DNA of 64,000 nucleotides, taken from Temnopleurus reevesii (Eukaryota > Echinodermata > Echinoidea > Temnopleuroida > Temnopleuridae). Location of the stretch: the NCBI GenBank assembly GCA_036244855.1, contig BQKZ01000130.1, forward strand, positions 53,153 through 117,152, in the 5' to 3' direction. Made by a program: the position numbers and the translations under genes. Below the pieces are notes generated by a model. That model made no database searches and was not told where the DNA came from. It saw only the letters and a program-made list of their open reading frames with translations. This document shows, piece by piece, positions 35,440 to 47,809 of the stretch. Positions within the stretch are counted from its first letter, which is position 1; each line of letters starts with the position of its first letter.

Positions 35440-36440
35440 ATCATCTTTCTCATCATGTCATCATCATTCTCATCACCATCATCTTCCTCACCATATTCAT
35501 TATCATTATCATCATCATCATCATTCTCATCAACATCATCTTCCTCACCATATTCATTATAATTATCATCATTGCAGAAGATGTTAAGTTAGCTGCCAAT
35601 TATTTATCAAACTGAAAATAATCTTCACTACGTCCAATATTGGGGAAAGAAACACCATCATCTTTCTCATCATGTCATCATCATTCTCATCAACATCATC
35701 TTCCTCACCATATTCATTATCATTATCATCATCAACAACAACAACAACAACAACATCCTCACTACCTTGAACATCATCATCACTATCTTCGTCAGCATCA
35801 TCATTAACATCACTACCAACAGAGCCATCTTCACAATCAACATCACTACCATCATCAACAGCTCAGCATCATCATCACCATGACAACCTTCCTCATCATC
35901 ATCATCAACATCATCATCATCATCATCATCATCAAAATCCCCACCAAAATCACCACCATCATCGTCATTATCATTATCTATAATTCCTATCATCTTCATC
36001 CCCATCATCATCACCATTAATGATGATGGTGGCCTTTTGTATAGAGCTAGTCTCCACCTCAGATCATGGTGCTCAAATTCAGTTACTCAAAATAATGTCT
36101 CACAGATTTCAATGTCCTAATCAGTGCTACGGTTTATCTTTCAGTCCAAGAATTCCCATTAGCAGCATCATCGCTACCATAATCATCATCATTTTTATCA
36201 TCAACATCATCACCAGCATCATAATCATCATCAACATCATCATCATCATCATCATCACTATCATGATTGTCATCACCATCATCACCATTAACGTCACCGC
36301 CATCATAATCAACTCGGCATCATCATCAGCAGCATCATCATCACCATCATCCTCACCACAACAACCTTCATCATCATCATCATCATCATCATCATCTTCA
36401 TCATTATCCTCATCTTTATCATCATCAACATCCCCATTAA
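35440..36440. repeat. (CAT)n trinucleotide tracts
   Basis: Two long tracts of CAT/ATC with CAC and CAA variants (35440-36015 and 36165-36435) are separated by a fragment of the SINE-like 3' end (36020-36080). The Asp-rich and Ser-rich frames are artefacts of the repeat. Confidence 0.85.
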
Positions 36441-36479
36441 CATCACGGATCAATCAATCTAGGAGAACAAGATAACAAT

Positions 36480-37095
36480 GCGTATCATTGGCAAGATAAG
36501 ATGCATACGTCTATGAAAGATACTTTTAAGCAGAGTATGCTGGAATTGAAGAAAGGAAACGTCTCATAAGTATAATATATTTGCAAATGCGTATATTTCA
36601 ACAATAGTTGGAAGTTCATAGGAGCGTATCTATATGTTTTTTTTTTTGTTGTGGGAATGCTTTTAGATTGTTTTGATTCTTCCTGTCTCCGCTGGAAAAA
36701 AGAAAATATAATTAGATATTTAGATTGCAATTCAGTTTGTAATTCAGTATTAATATGAAAATGATATACTGCAATCAACTTATTTGTTACAAATAGGGAA
36801 ATCACGGAATACTGTCAAATACCATAGGACACTTTACATATGAAATTAAAGGAATATAAATACCTGAAGTAAACGGCATCTATCATTGTCAAATGAATCA
36901 AATTTTATTCTAAATTAGAGCACATTTTATTAACTTTATTAAATTTCATACTGGGTATTATCACAAAAATTATCAGTCATTGAATAAAGAATACCAATAC
37001 ATTCATATCTACCGGAGACACCGATCAATCTAAAATTATGATGACAATAATATCAACAAAAAATAAGAAGAATAACAATGCTAATACTTGCAGAT
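36480..37095. other. No recognisable feature
   Basis: A 106-codon minus frame (36485-36805) has no motif. 37326-37739 is also blank. Confidence 0.4.
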
Positions 37096-37325
37096 CACAT
37101 AGAGTGCTCAAGCCGGTTTACATTATTGTGACACCGGCTTCAGCTCGTGTCCACCAGCCCTCAAGCATTTCAAGGAATATACCTACCAGAAACCCATTCA
37201 CTTCACCTGGATTGAGTGCAGCACAATGTGGATTAATATCTTACTAAAGGAAAGTAACATCATGGTGGTATTTGAACCAACGACCCTCTAGCTGAAAGGT
37301 GTTAACCCTAAACCACGGCGCCTCC
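37096..37325 (-). mobile_element. tRNA-derived SINE on the minus strand
   Basis: On the minus strand it starts GGAGGCGCCGTGGTTTAG, has a B-box-like GGTTCAAATACC, and continues into the common body (CACATTGTGCTGCACTCAAT) and the subtype 2 end. Confidence 0.75.
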
Positions 37326-37739
37326 AAACTTGTGATCAACTGCATTCATGATATGACCTTTTGTACAATAACATATTCGTAGGTACATCGATCGGGCCGT
37401 CATTGAAAAGGGCATAAATCTGGTATTAATGAAGATTAAATCAATTAATCTTAGCAAGTGGTTACTAATGGGATTATCTGTCAAAATCACGATACATTAA
37501 TCAAATTTACGGGGGAACACGTTTCCATCCATCAATCCCTTACTCATTCGTGAAGATGCTACACAGAATGTTAAGAGCACACAACTTGGGATGTTAATTA
37601 TTTTGAAGTTCAAAGACGCATACCTGCTTTATACCACGTTTTGGCAGTCCACGGCTCTATCTTTAGCGACAGTATCTAAACACGAGGCATGTTTGTTCTG
37701 TCAAGACGGCGGTGCATGGGCCTGCATTAGTTTGCTTGG

Positions 37740-38665
37740 GTGCTCTCAAATAGATAAATAGTAGCTCCTACGTTGATAGAACGCAATCCTTTTAACGCGA
37801 TGCCTTTTTAGCAGACTCTCAAGAGATTCATGTCTGTCTTATGTTCTAGCTGCGTCATTGACGTTAAAGAGCAAATCCAGCCAAAATAGTTTTCTCTCAA
37901 TGATAGCAGATAGATTAGATATGCGGAACAAAAAAAAAGTTTGAAGGAAATTAGACTACCTGCTGACCTGTAAGAAAATTATAAACTTTTGATAACTCAG
38001 ACATGAAAAACTCGTGTGAACGATTTACGTCGCCACAAATCGGCTACTTTGGCAACTTGGCGAAGTTTAGGTTGCACTTCTAACTGTTCATCAGTTGTTT
38101 ATTAACTCTGCAAAGCCTTATTTTTATTCCGAAATACCTTTTCATGGCAACTTTCTCTCAAATATATAAATGGTATAAATAGTACCTGTACGTTGATAGA
38201 GCCCAATCCTCTTAACGCAATGCCTTTTTAGCAGACTCTCAAGCCAAGACACGATATAAACTATTCCCACAAAAATAAAGTGGGTCATGGACAATAGAGC
38301 CGTACGCCGTGTATTAAACTGTGCGGAAAAAACAAGAACAAGCTATTTCCGATTTTAATATCATTACAGAGTATCATTAAATTGGCGTTCGACTTAATTT
38401 TTCGGAAATAGATTATCTCGTGTTCCAATAGACTTTTTTCTCAATGGTGGCAGAAACATTAGGATATGCGGAACAAAACAAGAAAATTATAAACTTTTGC
38501 TGAGTCAGACATAAAAACATAAAAGACCTGGTGAAAAAAATGAACGTCATCAAAAATTGTCTACCTTAGCAACTTTGTGACGTTTTGGTTGCATATTTTA
38601 CCATTGCTTGTTGACTCTACAAAACCTTACGTTTGTCCAAAATATAATTTCATGGCAACTTTTAA
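37740..38665. repeat. Two-unit tandem duplication (~430 bp)
   Basis: Markers TACGTTGATAGA, GCAGACTCTCAAG, GATATGCGGAACAAAA, GAAAATTATAAACTTTTG and TTTCATGGCAACTTT recur in order in 37740-38155 and 38156-38665. The second unit contains the MITE at 38248. Confidence 0.7.
38248..38424. mobile_element. MITE, AACACGATATAAACTATTTCCG family, copy 2
   Basis: Ends GACACGATATAAACTATTCCC and GGAAATAGATTATCTCGTGTT are flanked by CCAA on both sides. It lies in the second unit of a tandem duplication; the first unit (near 37880) has no element. Confidence 0.7.
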
Positions 38666-39189
38666 AATTACTATTTTTATGATAAATAATTTTTTAATGT
38701 TTCGCTTATAATCACTTGATGGCTTCCTGTGTAGCCATGACGTCACCAAAGTTGCTAAAGTTGTCGATTGGTCTAGAGTGATTTTGATTGCTTTCAATAA
38801 ATGTTCGTATCATCGAAAATTCATAAATTTCTTATTATTTGTCCCATTAAACTTTCGTTAGATATCAACGCTCTTCATTTTGGAAAATTCACACTCTCTT
38901 TCACTTCCTATTAAATGTCTTTCAAATGCAACTTATCAAGAATGTAAAGTTCATGTAATGTTTCGAATTGATTTGAATTGAATCGATTATTCCTGCAGTT
39001 TCATTCTTTCGCATAAAAAAGGTAAATGTGATACAGAGTGCAAAACGACACCAGGAAACATTATAATTCTCTGTACATTGGCACCTATAGCGTAGCATTT
39101 CCCAAGGATATGCTCAAACCAGATGACTTCAAGGACAAGTTCGCTAAACCGCACCCGAGAAATGGTAATCGACCGTGCGAAAAGTCGTT

Positions 39190-39335
39190 CCTTCCTCTAC
39201 AAACAGCTTTATGAAACATAACTTGAAACAAAACCCAAGTACCTGTTTCACAAAGATTTCCGTAGCGGTACGCACGACTCTACGAAGGACTGGTGACCAT
39301 TTTCTGCTCTCAAGTGCAAGGGAGCTAAACTTCTA
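39190..39335. mobile_element. Hairpin MITE, AAAGCTGTTCGTAG family, two half copies
   Basis: A right end (CTACAAACAGCTTTATGAAAC at about 39198) is followed by a left half of another copy (TGTTTCACAAAGATTTCCGT to AAGGACTGGTGACC, 39245-39298). Together they lie directly against the left tip of the foldback element. Confidence 0.5.
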
Positions 39336-39344
39336 CACTGCGGC

Positions 39345-40013
39345 GGGCCGGTTTAACCCATCTCGTCCAATGCCATCTCGTCCAATGCCATCTCGTCCAA
39401 TGACTGTTTCGTCCAAACGCGCTTCGTCTAACATTACGTCGTCCAATTACCGTTTTGTCCCATATTCCTTTCGTCCAATAGCCGCTTTGTCCAATGGCCA
39501 TTTGGGCTAACATCACTTCGTGCAATCTGGACAATCCAATGATTGGACAAAGTGACACTAAACAAAGCGTTAATTGGATGAGATAGGACTAGACCACAAG
39601 TTGATTGGACGAATAGGCAATTGGACAAAATGAAGATGAAACATATTGTTATTGGACGAAATGGCTATTGGACGAACGGGATATTGGATAAATTTGTTAC
39701 TGTGAGGTGTTTCACCAAGATAAGAAAGACTTTACGCACGACTTTACATTTGACTGGTATCCCTTTTTGCGCTGAATGCGCGTAATATTATGAATGATTT
39801 AATACGCGCAAGAAGGGATACCAGTCAAACGTAAAGTCGTGCGTAAAGTCTTTCTTATCTTGGTGAAACACCACCCGGACAAAGCGGCAATTGGATGAAA
39901 TGTTTATTGGACGAAATGTTTATAGACGAAGTAATGTTGGACGAAGCGCGTTTGGACGAAACAGTCATAGGACGAGATGGCATTGGACGAGATTGCAATT
40001 TACCGGCGGGCCC
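39345..40013. mobile_element. Foldback element with CGTCCAAT sub-repeats, copy 2, split by a MITE
   Basis: The left arm (39358-39540) has forward CGTCCAAT units and the right arm (39540-39702 and 39878-40005) has reverse units. The arms end in GC-rich palindromic tips (GGCGGGCC and GGCGGGCCC). A MITE (39703-39877) interrupts the right arm. The matching uninterrupted sequence can be read from the opposite arm of copy 1, where GTTACTGGACAGAGCGG is continuous. Confidence 0.7.
39703..39877. mobile_element. Palindromic MITE, GTGTTTCACCAAG family, copy 2
   Basis: The ends are GAGGTGTTTCACCAAGATAA and its near-perfect complement, and the arms run about 70 bp (AAGTCGTGCGTAAAGTC on both sides). It is inserted in the right arm of the foldback element. 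Confidence 0.75.
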
Positions 40014-41289
40014 TCCATACACAACGGCTCCTACCGAAATACATGACGTAACAATAGTACAGCGATAATGAAAAGTGCTCGGAGTTGCGCAATTAAAAGA
40101 ACTCATTCCCTGCTTGTATTTCATCACCTCACATTGCCAGGGCTACATCTGTAACCAGACGATAGAGGATGGAAGATGCAGTCGGAACGTAGGAAAGAGG
40201 ATTTAGGGATAAAGCCTGCCCGGGGCGTAATAGGTTTACGACGAGAGATTACTACCCCAGGATGTGTGAGATGAGAGATAAAGACTTTCAATTGCGAAGC
40301 AGGGAGGTCTATAGCCGGTCACACCAAGAAAATACCAAGTTTACGAAAGTTACGATACTCGAAACACCACAAAATGGTGGCATCGATGCAAGGAGTTCCT
40401 AAAGACCTAGCGAATATGTTTTAAGTGGCTGGCCTTTATGCAATTATTACTATTATAGGAATTCCCAATCAAAACGAAATGGTATATCAAGTCAAGAAAT
40501 ATATTGCTTGGTTGTCTTCCACTGACTAACTCAAGCAAATTGCCCGATCCGATTTTCTCTTTGAAAAAAAAGTCATTCGCATTTTAAAACTTACACAACA
40601 ATGAATCATTTTTTTTTCTTAGCAGTAAAGCATTTATGTTGGTTAATTACGTTATATGTGTTTTAATTTTCAACTGTTTTTTTTTTCAATATTTTTTTCT
40701 TATTCATACTGCTGATTTCCATATCATTCTAAGTTTTAATTCTAACCTTTTAAAATGTGCTCTTATATTCAAACATAACGTAACTGGAAAAATCGTGATT
40801 GAAGAGGAAGTAATTAGCTCTTAATCCTTAGATAAAAAGGTCATTACTTTATTATACAAAATAATTAAGTACTAATTTGCAAACACACACTTGAAAACAA
40901 GGGAAGCTGTGAAAGTTGAAATATATAAGAAAACGAAGAAACTATTGTAAATCGAAACATTTTTTATATTTTCACAACAGCCAGCATTATCCATGACAAA
41001 AAAACAAAAAGCGCTTAAAAATAACACTATTTAGTCCTAAATCTAAAATTGCAATTCTGATAATAGACAACTTTGACTTTCTTTCATTTGTTTTGTTTTG
41101 TTTTGTTCAGTTGTCTATCATTTTGCTCTTGTTTGTCTATTTTTTTTTACTTACATGCATGTCAAGCTTTCCATTGTGTGACAGTGGTCTTGGCATGCTG
41201 ACTATTAAGAAGAGAGAATCGCACATTTGTGAGAGGTGCCGAAATGTGAGGAGAAGAATTGATTGTATAGAAGGCGGTAATTTGATATT
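40014..41289. other. No recognisable feature
   Basis: AT-rich sequence between the foldback element and the satellite. Confidence 0.45.
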
Positions 41290-41735
41290 GCTTAATAGAT
41301 GGATAGCTATCTGCAGTAGATCTGAACTTAAGATGCATAGCTGTCTGCAGTAGATCTAAAAAAAAAAAAAAGATGGATAGCTATCTGCAGTATATCTGAA
41401 CTTAAGATGCATAGCTATCTGCAGTAGATCTGAACTTAAGATGCATAGCTATCTGCAGTAGATCTGAACTTAGGATGCATAGCTGTCTGCAGTAGATCTA
41501 AAAAAAAAAAAAAGATGGATAGCTATCTGCAGTATATCTGAACTTAAGATGCATAGCTATCTGCAGTAGATCTGAACTTAAGATGCATAGCTATCTGCAG
41601 TAGATCTGAACTTAGGACGCAACGCTATCTGCAGTAGATCTGAAATTAAGATGCATAGCTGTCTGCATTCAAGCTGAAATTAAGATGTATAGTTATCTGC
41701 AATCGATATGAACTTACGGTATGGATAACTCTCTG
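41290..41735. repeat. 34-bp satellite with higher-order units
   Basis: The monomer GAACTTAAGATGCATAGCTA+TCTGCAGTAGATCT repeats about 13 times. Every fourth monomer is replaced by a variant starting with a run of 13-15 A and GATGGATAGC, giving a higher-order period near 142 bp that occurs twice almost perfectly. The right end decays. Confidence 0.85.
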
Positions 41736-42127
41736 AATCAATGATAACAAATCTGATACAAAGCTAATATGGTTGAGCTTATTGATAAACCACATATAAT
41801 GCCAATAACGAGTTTAATACACTACATAAAACAAAGGTGCTTATCTAAAACAGTTTCAGAAAATTGCAATGACAACTCTAGCGATCAATTGATTTTGATC
41901 TAACACTGGGTTGTAATGAAATGCAATTTAGAGTATGAATACGTATACATGTATGGGAAGAATAGCGATCTTCTGTTAATACCGCTGAAATGGGCTTTCC
42001 GCCACACCATTTTGTAATCACAAACTGTATTGTCGTTGTTATATATACTATCTTGTTGTGTTTACGGAAATGAAAACGAACACACAGAAAGATCTATGGA
42101 ACTGTATGTACTTGTATCGTCTTCATC

Positions 42128-42222
42128 TACTTTTCTCTTTCAATCAAAGCGCCATGGGCACCGAAAGGTGGACCTGTGTGCTTTACAAGTAGCCGCTATT
42201 ATTATCATTATCATTATTATGT
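42128..42222 (+). mobile_element. 3' end of another SINE-like repeat, plus strand
   Basis: CAATCAAAGCGCCATGGGC, ACCGAAAGGTGGACCTGTG and ATTATTATCATT. Same family as 29095-29225. Confidence 0.6.
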
Positions 42223-42881
42223 ATCACATCATATGCGCAAAAAACTGTTTTAACCAATTCTCGCAATGAAGGGATGCTGTAAATCACTGATAGCATCAAT
42301 CTGCAAGCAGCATCTCCTTCTTTAGCCGTTAGAAACAAGAGAGGGCTGAGGTTTGCCAGTCTTATTAATTTAAAAGCCTGAACTGTCTATAAATCATTCA
42401 TTGTGCCAATAGCAAGTCTAATGCAATCACATCAGGGGCCCGTATCATAAAACTTTCCAATGGATCGTACGAGTGATATCAATTGCAACTCTATGGGAAA
42501 TCATGTACTAAAGATTTGCGATTAATCGCAATCTGTTTAGTGTTGTAGGCCCCAGAATTGGATCTAGAAAGAGGAGAAAGAGCCTCACGGATTTGATATA
42601 AATCGTCTTGGTTTTATAGTGTCAGCTTCTGAGGTGTGTGAGCAAATGTACGGGTCAATGATATACAGACTGTCTCATAAAAACTGGGGCTATTTGCAGA
42701 TTGAAATCAGGTTTGGATCTGAAGAGCCTAGCGTATTTTGATCAGTCGTCTTGAATTTAAGAGTGTGGGCTTCTTAAGTCGGTGTAAATATGGTAGCAAG
42801 ATTCGTGCCAATGTAGCAGGAGGAATTACAGGGACTAATAGGAGGATGATAGGTTCAATTAAGTTCTGATAACGTGATTAG

Positions 42882-43057
42882 AGGGTGTTGTTCAAAATCA
42901 ACTGCAAATCAACTGCAACTTTGCAAATTGTACTGCGTATTTTCATTCGCGCACGGTATGTGCATTTAACAAGACGCACATGAAACATCAATTTTGATTG
43001 GCGCGCTCCGATCAACTGCAAGTTGTGATCAATTGCAACTTTTGAACAACACCCCCA
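42882..43057. mobile_element. MITE, GTTGTTCAAAAGTTGCAATTG family, copy 2
   Basis: Same ends in the opposite orientation (GGGTGTTGTTCAAAATCAAC and CAACTTTTGAACAACACCCCC), with inner GACGCACATGAAAC. It is the most complete copy. Confidence 0.7.
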
Positions 43058-44448
43058 AAGATCGACCCAGTACCGAACACACTGAGTTGTATCATTGGCT
43101 GAACTGATTGCATTATACTAACACTAATGACTTAAATATGGTGTGTTTGCAAGCAGAAAGAAATGTCATAGACAGACGGAAGACAACCCTTTGGGCCATG
43201 CTAGGATACCATAACGTCTAAAATCACGCAGAAGCTTCCTGGCTACTGCCTTCCCCTTAGACAGCAACGTATTAGTAGAGCGTAAGGGATTTTTGGACGA
43301 AAAACTAAGGAAATCCGAATGGAACCATCACATGCAAACTTTACATTCCATGTTCCTTTCGGTACCGCAGATGTACCGCAGATACCCGCCACAGTTTTAT
43401 GCCTTTGAGGATTTCATAGATTACTGTGTGAGAATGAGAATGAGAAAATACTAAAGAATGAAAGTAGTCAAAATCAATAGACATCAAAAGAGATATTGTG
43501 ATATAGTAAAGGAGGTCACAATCCTTCGAGAAATAAAGAGAAAGTTTTGTTCTTTACACAAGCGTTTTCAGTCTCATGACGGAGACATGCATTTTTTAAC
43601 TGACTAAAAGTCCCTGCCGTCGGCCAGCACCCACACTAAAATTATACCCGATATCCAAAGATGGATTACATTACAATCTAAGTAAAATAAAGAACTCCGT
43701 AGAAGCCGAGTCACACAATTATTTTTCACTCAAACATATGCCTAGCCTATGTAAAATATGCTCCCCGAGCAAGGAAATACTCAGGGAAGACAATGGATGA
43801 CGCTTCATCGACAAACGTCGAGCGCAAGTCGAAGTAATGAAACTTAGGCAAGCGAATTCCCTACCTATTTCTGGGCAGAAATCTACCTCCTAAAAATGGG
43901 CGAACATGGACGCCGGGTAAAAAAAGGGATAAAACTTTATTTGACCATTAAAGATGCCATTTTTATGAGATGGATCAATACATGGCCCCTGTTGTGGGAT
44001 GAATGCTAGGGAAAGGGAAAGCAAATAATATTATACAAACATATGGAAATGAATTGTGTAGTTTGTACCCTCTTCACAACGTCGTGCCTGCTTGTCCACT
44101 TTTACGGTAGACGTTGGCAACAAACGCGTGTGTGTAACCGAGACTTGTGTCTCGTTTAACATCAAACATTCACGAATACAAATAAAAAACTGACGAGAAG
44201 AGAACCCTGCTCGCGATCAGCCTATTCATCATCAACCTGTTTACCGGCGAGAACCCGTCAAATTTGAACTTCTTCGCCATTATTTTTGCATTCAATTTCG
44301 CCTCGTCGCCAATCTTCGAGAGCACCTCGTCGCGTTGTTTTCCCTACAGACATGACTTATTTCAGAAGCCGAGATGAAGGGGAGAGATAGAGCGAAGGTG
44401 ATGGATGCCTGCAAGGAGAAAGCTGTACTGAAAGTAATGCATCTCGGA
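43058..44448. other. No recognisable feature
   Basis: Unique-looking. GGGAAAGGGAAAGCAAATAA at 44010 weakly resembles 1088. 41736-42127 and 42223-42881 are likewise blank. Confidence 0.4.
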
Positions 44449-44645
44449 TAGTTTGCAAGCACACACCCTAGACTTTCGGTGTGTGCATGCGCAGCGCATG
44501 ATACAGGGTATGCATTGTGTGACTACATCACACACATATAGCATTGCTCTGTCCTATGTCTAGACATGCAGTCACACAATGCAAACCCTGTATCACTATA
44601 TGTGTATGCGCACAACAAAACCCAAGGGTCTGTTCTGGCAGACTA
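44449..44645. mobile_element. MITE, TAGTYTGC family, copy 1, 9-bp target duplication
   Basis: Ends TAGTTTGC and GCAGACTA enclose inverted segments with GATACAGGGT and ACCCTGTATC. Flanks are CATCTCGGA (44440-44448) and CATCTCGTA (44646-44654), a 9-bp duplication with one mismatch. This size is typical of Mutator-like transposons. Confidence 0.7.
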
Positions 44646-45330
44646 CATCTCGTACCCATTTCGAGGTACCCCAAGAAATATTCTATGGCTCTTCAGCAAA
44701 CATCTATTTGTTCAGCGTGCACAGATGGTGAACACAATGGATACATGATTCGATTCAAAATGCAGTGAAATTGGAACTTTTCATCGCCTACACAAAGCAA
44801 CTGTATCGACAGTAAAGTACTAGAATGTATTGATGTGTATTCTCTTCGAAATGTAGTTCTGAAGAAGTGAACTTTCAAAGAGACTTTCGTTGTTAAATGA
44901 TATAAGCTTTATTCCATATTTTTATCTGGAAATATTACTTCAGTGACCTAGATTTATCAAAGGAAATAATCTTCTTACATCAGAGTTGGCTCGATTTTTA
45001 GTGACATTAAGTAGAACATACATCTTAGTATTTTTGTATTGTATAAATATGAGATCCGACCTTGGTAATAATGCGATTACTGATATTCGAACATTTCAAT
45101 GCATGACGGCAATGAAAACTGAATAGTGAATTAACTCATATTCAAATAGTTCTCGCACTATTTTTACAGTTATGATCCATGGTCTTATATTATTCTCGAT
45201 TCAAGGAACGACTTCCGACCATACGGCTCTTGCTTCGAATGATGTAATATACTACGCTTGCTTGGGGTTTTGCTCAAAATTGAATGCAAATCACCTGCAA
45301 CTTTGCAAATTGTAATGCGCATTTTCATGA

Positions 45331-46523
45331 TTTGATTTGATTTATTTATTTTTCCATTTCAAAATCATTTTCACAATTTGAACAACAAATTATAATCATT
45401 TTGCAAGAGAAAAAAAATTACATAGACAAATCGATGACACATAAGGTTTGAAAAACAGGTGATAGAGAAATGGAGGGGCATGCCGAAAAAGCTAGGCTTG
45501 TAGAACGCATGCCCCTTCTTACACAACGATTACTTTAAGAGTTATTATTTGTCAAACACAATAATTAATATAAGTAATTATGACAAAAATACAGGATAAA
45601 TTTAGAGGAATAAAGCTCAAGTACAGTTTTGGTAAAAGCGAATATTTTTATCACCAGAGTTTGTCTTCAAATCTATATGTAATGATATACATTATCATAA
45701 ACATATTGCACAAAAGATTGTGCGAAAAAATTAACGAGTTTGGCAAAAGCTATTACCTATAATGTGCAAATGTGCAGATGAAAATTTCAGATTTTAATTG
45801 TTGTGTATATCTCTATATCATTCTATTTGTCAAATCTCGGAAATAACTTTGTATATGCTCGATAACGAGCGGAATAATGTTATAACCAAGAGAGGGCGCT
45901 AAATCTNNNNNNNNNNNNNNNNNNNNNNNNNNNNNNNNNNNNNNNNNNNNNNNNNNNNNNNNNNNNNNNNNNNNNNNNNNNNNNNNNNNNNNNNNNNNNN
46001 NNNNNNNNNNNNNNNNNNNNNNNNNNNNNNNNNNNNNNNNNNNNNNNNNNNNNNNNNNNNNNNNNNNNNNNNNNNNNNNNNNNNNNNNNNNNNNNNNNNN
46101 NNNNNNNNNNNNNNNNNNNNNNNNNNNNNNNNNNNNNNNNNNNNNNNNNNNNNNNNNNNNNNNNNNNNNNNNNNNNNNNNTATTACCTATAATGTGCAAA
46201 TGTGCAGATGAAAATTTCAGATTTGAATTGTTGTGTATATCTCTATATCATTCTATTTGTCAAATCTCGGAAATAACTTTGTATATGCTCGATAACGAGC
46301 GGAATAATGTTATAACCAAGAGAGGGCGCTAAATCTGATTTAACGGTCAAATTCAAAAAATTTTAAAAGAATCAGTTCGTAAAAAAATATGATAAGGTCT
46401 CAAAATGTGTATGAGAATTACATGTCATGATAAACATCCCCCAAATTTACATTTGTTCGCCTTTACCAAAACTGTACTTGGGCTTTAAGGAGAAGGGTCT
46501 ATATAGTTGCAAGTTACAATGGT
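45331..46523 (-). mobile_element. Insertion in MITE, possible LINE 3' end on the minus strand
   Basis: On the minus strand the segment ends AAATAAATCAAATCAAATCA, a short-repeat tail like those of CR1/L2-type LINEs. A GGGGCATGCC ... GGCATGCCCC-like inverted pair (45475-45515) lies near it. No reverse-transcriptase frame is visible, and part of the interior is unknown sequence. Confidence 0.35.
45907..46180. other. Assembly gap (274 N) between identical flanks
   Basis: The 156 bp before it (45751-45906) equal the 156 bp after it (46181-46336) with one visible mismatch. Confidence 0.95.
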
Positions 46524-46622
46524 GGTGCGCGCATTTAACAAGACGCGCATGAAACAATGGTTTTGATTTGCGCGTTCCGATCAACTGCAACTTGCGATCA
46601 ATTGCAACTTTTGAGCAATACC

Positions 46623-47532
46623 TCCTTTGTATGTTAAGTCATCCCTCTTTATAGTCACATGAACGGAGTGCTATAACACCCTGCTCTCAAACCGTGTCAA
46701 CAAAAGTGCAATTATAATTGTGCTATGCCATTTGAAATCTGACATTTGAAGGTCATTTTCTCACTCTCCAATGTACAAATCGATTGATTAAACAAACATT
46801 AGTCATAGTTCAAATTCAAGATAATTCACTTTGGCAGCACGGTGGGATCCGTTTGTAGGTGTGACTGCACCAATATGTGTCTGTTGCAGAAACCTGGACA
46901 AGGAAATCCCTTAAAAGATGGCACTACTTGGCACCTATACCTGACTCTTCATGCGAGTACAAAATATAAGCTGGGGAATCGTTTCAACTAAATTTCATTT
47001 TTATTTCATCCAAATTGAAAATCAAACATACAGAGTAAAACATATATAGTGTTAAACAATGAAGAGACAGCGGCGATGACCAGACAAAGTGTTCTAAGCT
47101 GCTGCATAATATAAGCCAAAAATTGGTGGACGTCTGCCACCTACCTCTACAACTGTTACTTTTATGAATAAAAAGCTAAAATATTTTTCAGATTTTCAAA
47201 GTAAAGGTGGAGCCCTGACCAACATCATGATTTTTGCAGTAACGTACACATACCGGGATGTAGCATTTTAAATTGACTTGATACTAAAAAAATGCAACGC
47301 CAGAAAAACGAGCAAAACACTAGGGCCCCTGTAAAATATATACGTTTACGATGAATCACTAATTTGAAAGAGCGAGAATTTGATTGGCAATTTTCATTAG
47401 CGATTAATAGCAAACCTTTATGTTATGGGGGCCCTGTGGTAGATAAATGACTGATATATAGTGCATGTGTGGAATATATTTGTTTAACACCAATATATAT
47501 TCGAATATAACACCATTGTAATTGTAATCTTT
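46623..47532. other. No recognisable feature
   Basis: Short frames only. 48461-48564 and 48700-49198 are the same. Confidence 0.4.
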
Positions 47533-47798
47533 TGTGGAAGCCCCGTGGAGTAGTGGATCTGGCTCTTGCATTTTAACTAGACGGTCGGTGGTTCGAATCT
47601 CATCCATGAAGTTAATTTTCTTCAGCATGAAAACATCCATATTTTGCTGCACTCAACTCAGGTGAGTTGAATGGGTACGTAGTAGAAATTTATACAAGTG
47701 CTATTGCTAAAGCCAGGATAATAATAATGCACTAATTGTAGATTAAGAGCATAGAGACGCAATAGAAGTGATATGCGCTATACAAGAACTATGTTATT
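47533..47798 (+). mobile_element. tRNA-derived SINE, diverged copy
   Basis: Head GTGGAAGCCCCGTGGAGTAG, B box GGTTCGAATCT, and a body with many changes. An (ATTAT)n-like AT tract follows (47810-47870). Confidence 0.7.
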
Positions 47799-47809
47799 CT
47801 TATATACTG

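Larger units (their letters stand above)
45265..46622. mobile_element. MITE, GTTGTTCAAAAGTTGCAATTG family, copy 3, split by a 1.2-kb insertion
   Basis: The left part (45265-45330, TTTTGCTCAAAATTGAATGC onward) and right part (about 46524-46622, GCGCATTTAACAAGACGCGC onward) form one element when joined. Between them lies AT-rich sequence that starts with TTTGATTTGATTTATTTATT at the left edge, includes an N gap, and carries an inverted 35-bp pair (CAAGTACAGTTTTGGTAAA at 45619 and its complement near 46462). Confidence 0.65.

Noticed and set aside
35670..36475. Asp-rich and Ser/Ile-rich frames of 108-151 codons
   Set aside because: They are translations of (CAT)n repeats on both strands.
41290..41735. 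CRISPR-like array
   Set aside because: Monomers are directly joined with no unique spacers, no cas genes are present, and the DNA is animal.
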